From Rhodocollybia butyracea (Eukaryota > Basidiomycota > Agaricomycetes > Agaricales > Omphalotaceae), in contig JADNRY010000022.1 in the NCBI GenBank assembly GCA_015501585.1, positions 310,001-374,000 of the forward strand: a stretch of DNA of 64,000 nt, written 5' to 3'. Position 1 is the stretch's first letter, and each line of letters starts with the position of its first letter. Under the pieces are notes generated by a model that saw only the letters and a list, made by a program, of their open reading frames with translations, made no database searches and was not told the DNA's origin. This document shows, piece after piece, positions 59,304 through 64,000 of the stretch. The position numbers and the translations under genes were made by a program.

Positions 59304-61887
59304 CTATTTGGCAGCAGTCTTAGAGGTCTTAGCGGTCGTTAGGTTTTTCTACAGGGATCGTCGTTGTCATCATGAAGTTTTACAAGAATGACGAGAAACA
59401 TACCTTTGGTGGTTTAACAGTTGAAGTTTTCTGAAATGAAAGATTGTCATTACACACTTACACAAAAGCTACAATAAACTTACCTTTGATGATGGTTTAG
59501 CAGTCGACGGTTTCTGTAAAAAATTTATCATTACAAAGTCCTGCAAGATTTACAGTAAACATACCTTCGAGGGTTTAGCGGTTTCTGGTACAGTGACAGA
59601 TATGGGTTTTGGCTAACAATGTGACTTCGTTCAGTAGACGGCACAATGCTAGTCAAAAAAAAACTTGCCATTTTCAGTGTTATCTAGAGACAGAACGTCA
59701 ACCGAGGAAAAGTATAAAGACAAACCAAGGAGGCGTACCTTTGCTTTCGAAGCGGGAGCCGCAGATTTAAGCTCTGGTGAAGGTGACTAGCGTGTCTATA
59801 TCAGCATAAGTAACAGAGAGGTAAATGAATACACACCGTTGAAATCTTTGAAGATGAAGCCTTTGGCTGAATCTAGCCAAGCCAGTCAATAGGACGTTAA
59901 GAAGAAAAGAATTTCCGAACCGTGGAATCATCGTCCAGGTCACTCAACTCAGATTCATAGACGTCCTCAGGTACTGGAGATGTCCGAGGGGGTGTAAGCT
60001 TATTTTATTGTCAGTGAAAAGCAAGAAAGCATGACTGAAGAACTCGCCAGTCTTGATTGATCCCCATTTACCATTTCGGTGGCCTCTTCAACGGGTTCAG
60101 CGGTTTCGATGGCATTAGCTTCCGTATGATCCGTTTCGTCTGAAGGGGCAACGATGTCTTTGAGTTTACCTTTAGCGTTGCCAGCGGCCTTATCACGGGC
60201 AATGAGCCTCTGGACAACGGAGGAAATTTGGGTCAAGCTTGAGTCGGCATCTTCTCCATTGACCAACGGTGCCTTCTTCGCTTTGGGAAGCATCCAATCC
60301 ATGTTTCTAGCTCAAGTATCAAAACACAAAACCAACAAAGAAAAGGGTACTTACGATCGCCATGTGTCTAAAGTTTCCTCGATCCACTTTGGATACATGA
60401 GATTCGGGTCATTAAAAAGTGCGACGACAGCCTCAAAAGCGTCGTTCTTATCAACACTTCCTTCATCGATACGGATATCATCACTGTTTGAGAGCGTGTG
60501 TCGAATCTGTTAAAAGAATACATAAGTCTGAGCAAGGTAAAGAAGGTATATGTACTTGCAAGGAATGTCACGTAGGCGATGGATCGAAAGGTGACCGTCG
60601 TCATAAGACCGTGCTGCCATGCTTTTCCAGCCTTCAAGTATTTGAACCGAGCTCCTTCTGCTTTGCCTTCAGCAACTTTGACATGGTGGATAGCGAAACG
60701 AGAGGCATTCTCGGGGGCAAGATAGATCAAAACCCAGGCCTCGGGTAGAGTTAGAGATGCTCGGAATGTGGTAAGATAGCGCTTACCTGGTATAACTCGA
60801 AGCTGTTCAAGAGTCCTTCGAATACATATTCGGGTCCCTTGGAAGCAGCTTCACCAAGGTCAACATAGAATAATCCAGGAAAATGGGACGCAGTGATTGG
60901 ACTTTCAAGCTCGTTGTCAATGACGCATTGACAGAACCTGGATAACAAGTAAGTGGACGTAATAGAAGATAAGGAAAAACTCACTCTTCGGGGTCATTGT
61001 CGAACTCCGCAAATTTGCTCGGCGTACAAAGCAGTCGGGCTACTCCAAGATGATTCCATCCGCGCGACTTGGTTTTCTTTTCATTTCGGTTTATGGGAGG
61101 ATTGAATGCGCCACGGTGAGACTCTATCATATCAAGAAGAGCGTTCTTAAGTTTTCGAATATCTTGAGAAACGGCGTCACTTCCGGAAGTGGACATCTAA
61201 TGAAAAATAGGATTGGTACCTAAAAATAAGACGACTTGAGAAATACCTGGCTAATGAGCTCGTCCAGAGCATCCGCTTCAAGAATGGATGAAATCTCGGT
61301 TTCGAAGGACGGAACACTGTGTTTGAGTATTTCATATACTTCCAAAAGATCGGTTCTGAAAAAATTGTGAGCATATACCCTGATAATCTGGGAAGTCACG
61401 CACTGTTCTTTTTTTTCAAGCTCGAGATCCCCCATACAGCCTTTTATGATGATATCGTCAGCCTCTAGACCAACTTGGAAGACACAGTGCCAAGGGATAC
61501 TTGGTGCCCAGCTAGTTGTGATCCATCGAGCGCTGTTTCGAAATGCTTCTAGCCCAGATTTTGCCGATCTAGAAAGCAGTAAGATTAATTATTTTATGAG
61601 AAAAGATATGCGTACTTTTTCCTTCGCTTCCTCTTCTCTAGCTGCTCAGTAATATCACCCTTTCTACCCTTTTGGCGCTTGGCAGGTTGAGAGCTGTCGC
61701 TCTCCGGGTCTTCTTCTACTTTGTTGTTTTCAACCTCGTCTTCGGCATCTGAATCCACGCGATTTTTGCGTTTCTTAGCTGTAGAACTTGGTTTGTTTGC
61801 TGAAGAACCCGGTTTGCTGGCAGAGGTTTGTTTATTAGTGATAGTGGAAGCGGTTTTAGCGTTAGCGAGAGCAATCTTCTTAATCAT
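59304..61887 (-). CDS. DUF6698-like protein with a microexon-encoded Lys/Ser/Pro tail
   Basis: The ATG at 61887 opens a basic, disordered N terminus (STAKKRKNRVDSDAEDE, QLEKRKRRKK). The central region resembles the mushroom-specific DUF6698 family: INRNEKKTKSRGWNHLGVA, RLLCTPSKFAEFDNDPEE, GLLNSFELYQAWVLIYLAP, KAGKAWQHGLMTTVTF then RSIAYVTF, and WIEETLDTWRSMDWMLPK. About 14 exons. The 3' end, from 59872 to 59304, is a row of short exons: 59872..59837, 59786..59739, 59612..59565, 59513..59484, 59430..59404, 59348..59304, of 36, 48, 48, 30, 27 and 45 nt. All are phase 0; they encode Lys/Ser/Thr/Pro-rich pieces such as KPSTAKPSSK and KTSTVKPPK. A nuclear role is plausible from the charge; function unknown. 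Confidence 0.72.
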
Positions 61888-62900
61888 AGCAATTAGCGTT
61901 AAAGGAAAATAATAGTGAGGAAAAAAGAATGTGGTGGTAAGCAACGAAGATACGAAGTGCGTGTCAAATCTAATCATATGATCAAATGACGACACGCGTC
62001 AGGCGCCTAGTTGAAGTTTTTGTACTTTCCGGCGCTAACTTCAACTCGATCACCATAACTACCACTGTCCACTTTCGTTCCATTTGACATGGACCCGGGC
62101 CTCTTCGTGAAGTAAGTTTATTTTGATTTTATCCTCCTAGACCGCCGTCTAATCTCTTGTGCAGCACAATGACAACTGTACCGTCCCACTAATCCTCGTT
62201 GTCCGGCCGTCTACCAGAGCAGGAGATATGATACAAAGTCAGCATGAACTCAGGTTAGTCTTTGTCTTTTTCAGTCATTTTTAACCTTTCTACCTCTGCG
62301 CTCAATCCTGGGTGTGAGGTTTTTTTGAATTTTTTATGTTGTTTTTTTGCTACATTTTTTTGTTCAGCTGGCCGTTTTCTGACCTTGTTCTGGACAGCAC
62401 AGCCGTATGGAACAAGAGACAAACATCTATCACAGAGGAAAACTCATGCGGCGCACCCTCTCTAACCTCCCACCTTCATCGCCCTCTCCAGCGCCTCCGC
62501 CCTTGCCCTTACCGATACCTTCCCCGCCTCAATCCAAAAATCCAACACCGCATTCACGCTCTTAACGCCACATATAAAACGACATGCACTCGCTGCCCAA
62601 GTCACACGTTGCATCAGCGGGATAGAGATCTGTGGTAAGCCAGAGAAGATGAATATGCATAATCGATCCGCCGAGGTGCCTAGGGAGGCGTAGAGGACGC
62701 TGGCAAGGAGCAACAGCTCCGGTTATTTCGGGGGTAGGCGCTGACTTACGAGAAACGGTTACGGGTCTGGTTTTCCGCTTCATCGGCACCCTCTGTGCAC
62801 TCGCTACACACGCCGTCGGCAGACGGAACAAGGTCGAGCATTGGAGGTATGTTTGTTGAACTTTCACGCTTGGTCATAACTGATACTCAGTTGTGATAAT
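61888..62900. other. Intergenic, no supported gene
   Basis: A short exon-like start (ATGGACCCGGGCCTC at 62091, followed by gtaagt) has no continuation I can defend. Homopolymer T runs lie at 62322-62362. Confidence 0.45.
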
Positions 62901-63002
62901 AGGATCGCTGGCAACTCGCCGTCCAGGATACCGCACTCTCCTTCCGAAGAATCTCGCTGCTGCACTACCGAAGACTAACTTCGCGATGCACGTCCCTCAT
63001 CA

Positions 63003-64000
63003 TTGCTCATTCCAGTACCTCCACAATTTTGTCCATCCTTCAAATCTCGAACCATTGGAATACGCACGCACGCACAAAATTCTTTGTTCTTTCCATTCGT
63101 CGCCAGGCCGTCGACCACATCAGCGCGTTCGTTTGAGCTTCTCCCTTCTACTCTCTATCGTATCACAGTCTTCCGTCTCATGTCCTGGTGGTATAGTGGC
63201 AACCAGGCAAAGTCAATTGCTGATCTTGATGATCTTGTACACAACGTTATCAATCCTCCGGAGTTCAGAAAGGAACATCTGGACAGGTTTAGCACTAACA
63301 GCGTTCTCAAAGATATGGATGAATTCGAGCCAGATGACTCTCCATTTCCTGCAAAGGATGGGTGGATCGAGACATCTATCAGAATTCCAGTCCCCTGCAC
63401 TGGCGTCAAGCAAAAGGAGGAAGACGCTCCAATGTTCGAACTCAAGGGCATCTATTATCGAAAACCATTAGAGATCCTGAAGTCAACATTTCAATCCCCT
63501 GAAACCAGCAAAACATACCACTACACTCCGTTTGAGCTACACCAGCAGCACCAACCCGCCACTCCTCAGGATCCAAATCCTCCTTCAACACGTCTTCATT
63601 CTGAGCTGTACAATTCGGAAGCTTGGCTTGATGAACATAATCGAGTTGGCAGAGAGCAATGGGAACAGCGCTCTGATGACAACACGCCTAATGCATTGGC
63701 GGGTATGATGGTCTGGTCAGATGCTACAAAAGTTGGGACTTGGGGAGATGAATCAATGTGGCCCATATATCTCTATTTCGGAAACCAGTCGAAATATGAA
63801 CGATCTAAGCCAACCGCCTTTGCTTCTCATCACTTGGCCTATATTCCTAAGGTATTGTTCTCTCTGTTTCATGTTCATTAATATTTTAAGATTTCTCTTA
63901 ACTTAGCTTCCGGATAACTTCAACGACTTTTACGAAGATCATTATGGCCAGGCACCAACCGCCGCAGTTCTAACTCATGTTCGTCGAGAAATTCTCCAAG
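63003..64000 (+). mobile_element. Plavaka-type DNA transposon, coding part (runs off the window)
   Basis: An open frame through 63881, then an intron (GTATTG...TTAG, about 63853-63906), continuing to the window end. The protein has the hallmarks of Plavaka transposases, CACTA-related elements frequent in Agaricomycetes: KGIYYRKPLEILKSTFQ, YHYTPFELHQQH, RLHSELYNSEAWLDEHNR, NALAGMMVWSDATKV then GTWGDESMWPIYLYFGNQSKY, HHLAYIP, and APTAAVLTHVRREILQ. A start at ATG 63180 (MSWWYSGNQ) is plausible; the true 5' end may lie upstream. No stop or frameshift is seen in the visible part, so it may be a recent copy. The DDE domain and 3' end lie outside the window. Confidence 0.85.

Noticed and set aside
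63186..63215. tRNA-like start (ggtggtatagtggcaacc)
   Set aside because: No acceptor stem, anticodon or T-arm follows; it lies within the Plavaka reading frame.

Overview
The window is nuclear DNA from a filamentous basidiomycete, most likely an Agaricomycete (mushroom-forming fungus). Genes are close together on both strands and cut by many short introns (about 45-65 bp, GTRNGT donors, CTAAC/CTGAC-like branch sites). The families present fit this: Galpha, RBR and F-box expansions, a Skt5-like Sel1 protein, a DUF6698-like protein and a Plavaka DNA transposon at the right edge. Exon models were placed by hand from splice motifs, reading phase and family motifs; for most of them the exon lengths add up to whole codons.

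Layout. 0.6-4.6 kb: two related minus-strand genes for small secreted proteins, each a signal-peptide exon, one intron and a long tandem-repeat exon (105-bp and 66-bp coding minisatellites). 4.6-8 kb: no supported gene, but a diverged direct repeat at 7.4-8.0 kb. 8.0-18.2 kb: housekeeping block with cytidine deaminase, an ING/PHD chromatin protein divergent from an EH-like proline-rich protein, a small ORF, RNase H1 and an MDR oxidoreductase. 19.0-21.3 kb: an RBR E3 ligase followed by a relict where a second RBR gene is fused to the 3' end of an F-box gene. 21.7-29.6 kb: Skt5-like Sel1 protein, PPC decarboxylase divergent from a Kha1-type K+/H+ antiporter, and a deaminase-fold protein. 29.7-37.8 kb: the fuller, inverted version of the ligase locus, with an RBR pseudogene,an RBR gene and two F-box copies carrying different lesions. 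37.9-46.7 kb: a mitochondrial-presequence protein divergent from mitochondrial uL10, squalene epoxidase, Fip1 divergent from a membrane-anchored TAP-type hydrolase. 47.1-58.4 kb: an inverted pair of about 0.6-kb noncoding repeats enclosing Galpha, calnexin, an HMG-like protein divergent from a one-TM protein, and an FAD monooxygenase. 59.3-61.9 kb: a DUF6698-like gene whose tail is built from a row of tiny phase-0 exons. 62.9-64 kb: Plavaka transposon, running off the window.

The most unusual features are the duplicated and decaying F-box/RBR ubiquitin-ligase cluster with a shared inverted GATA promoter element; the pair of secreted minisatellite proteins; microexons, including an 8-nt exon that carries a catalytic Asp codon; four well-supported GC-AG introns; and single-base frameshifts in otherwise intact housekeeping genes, which may be sequence errors rather than biology.
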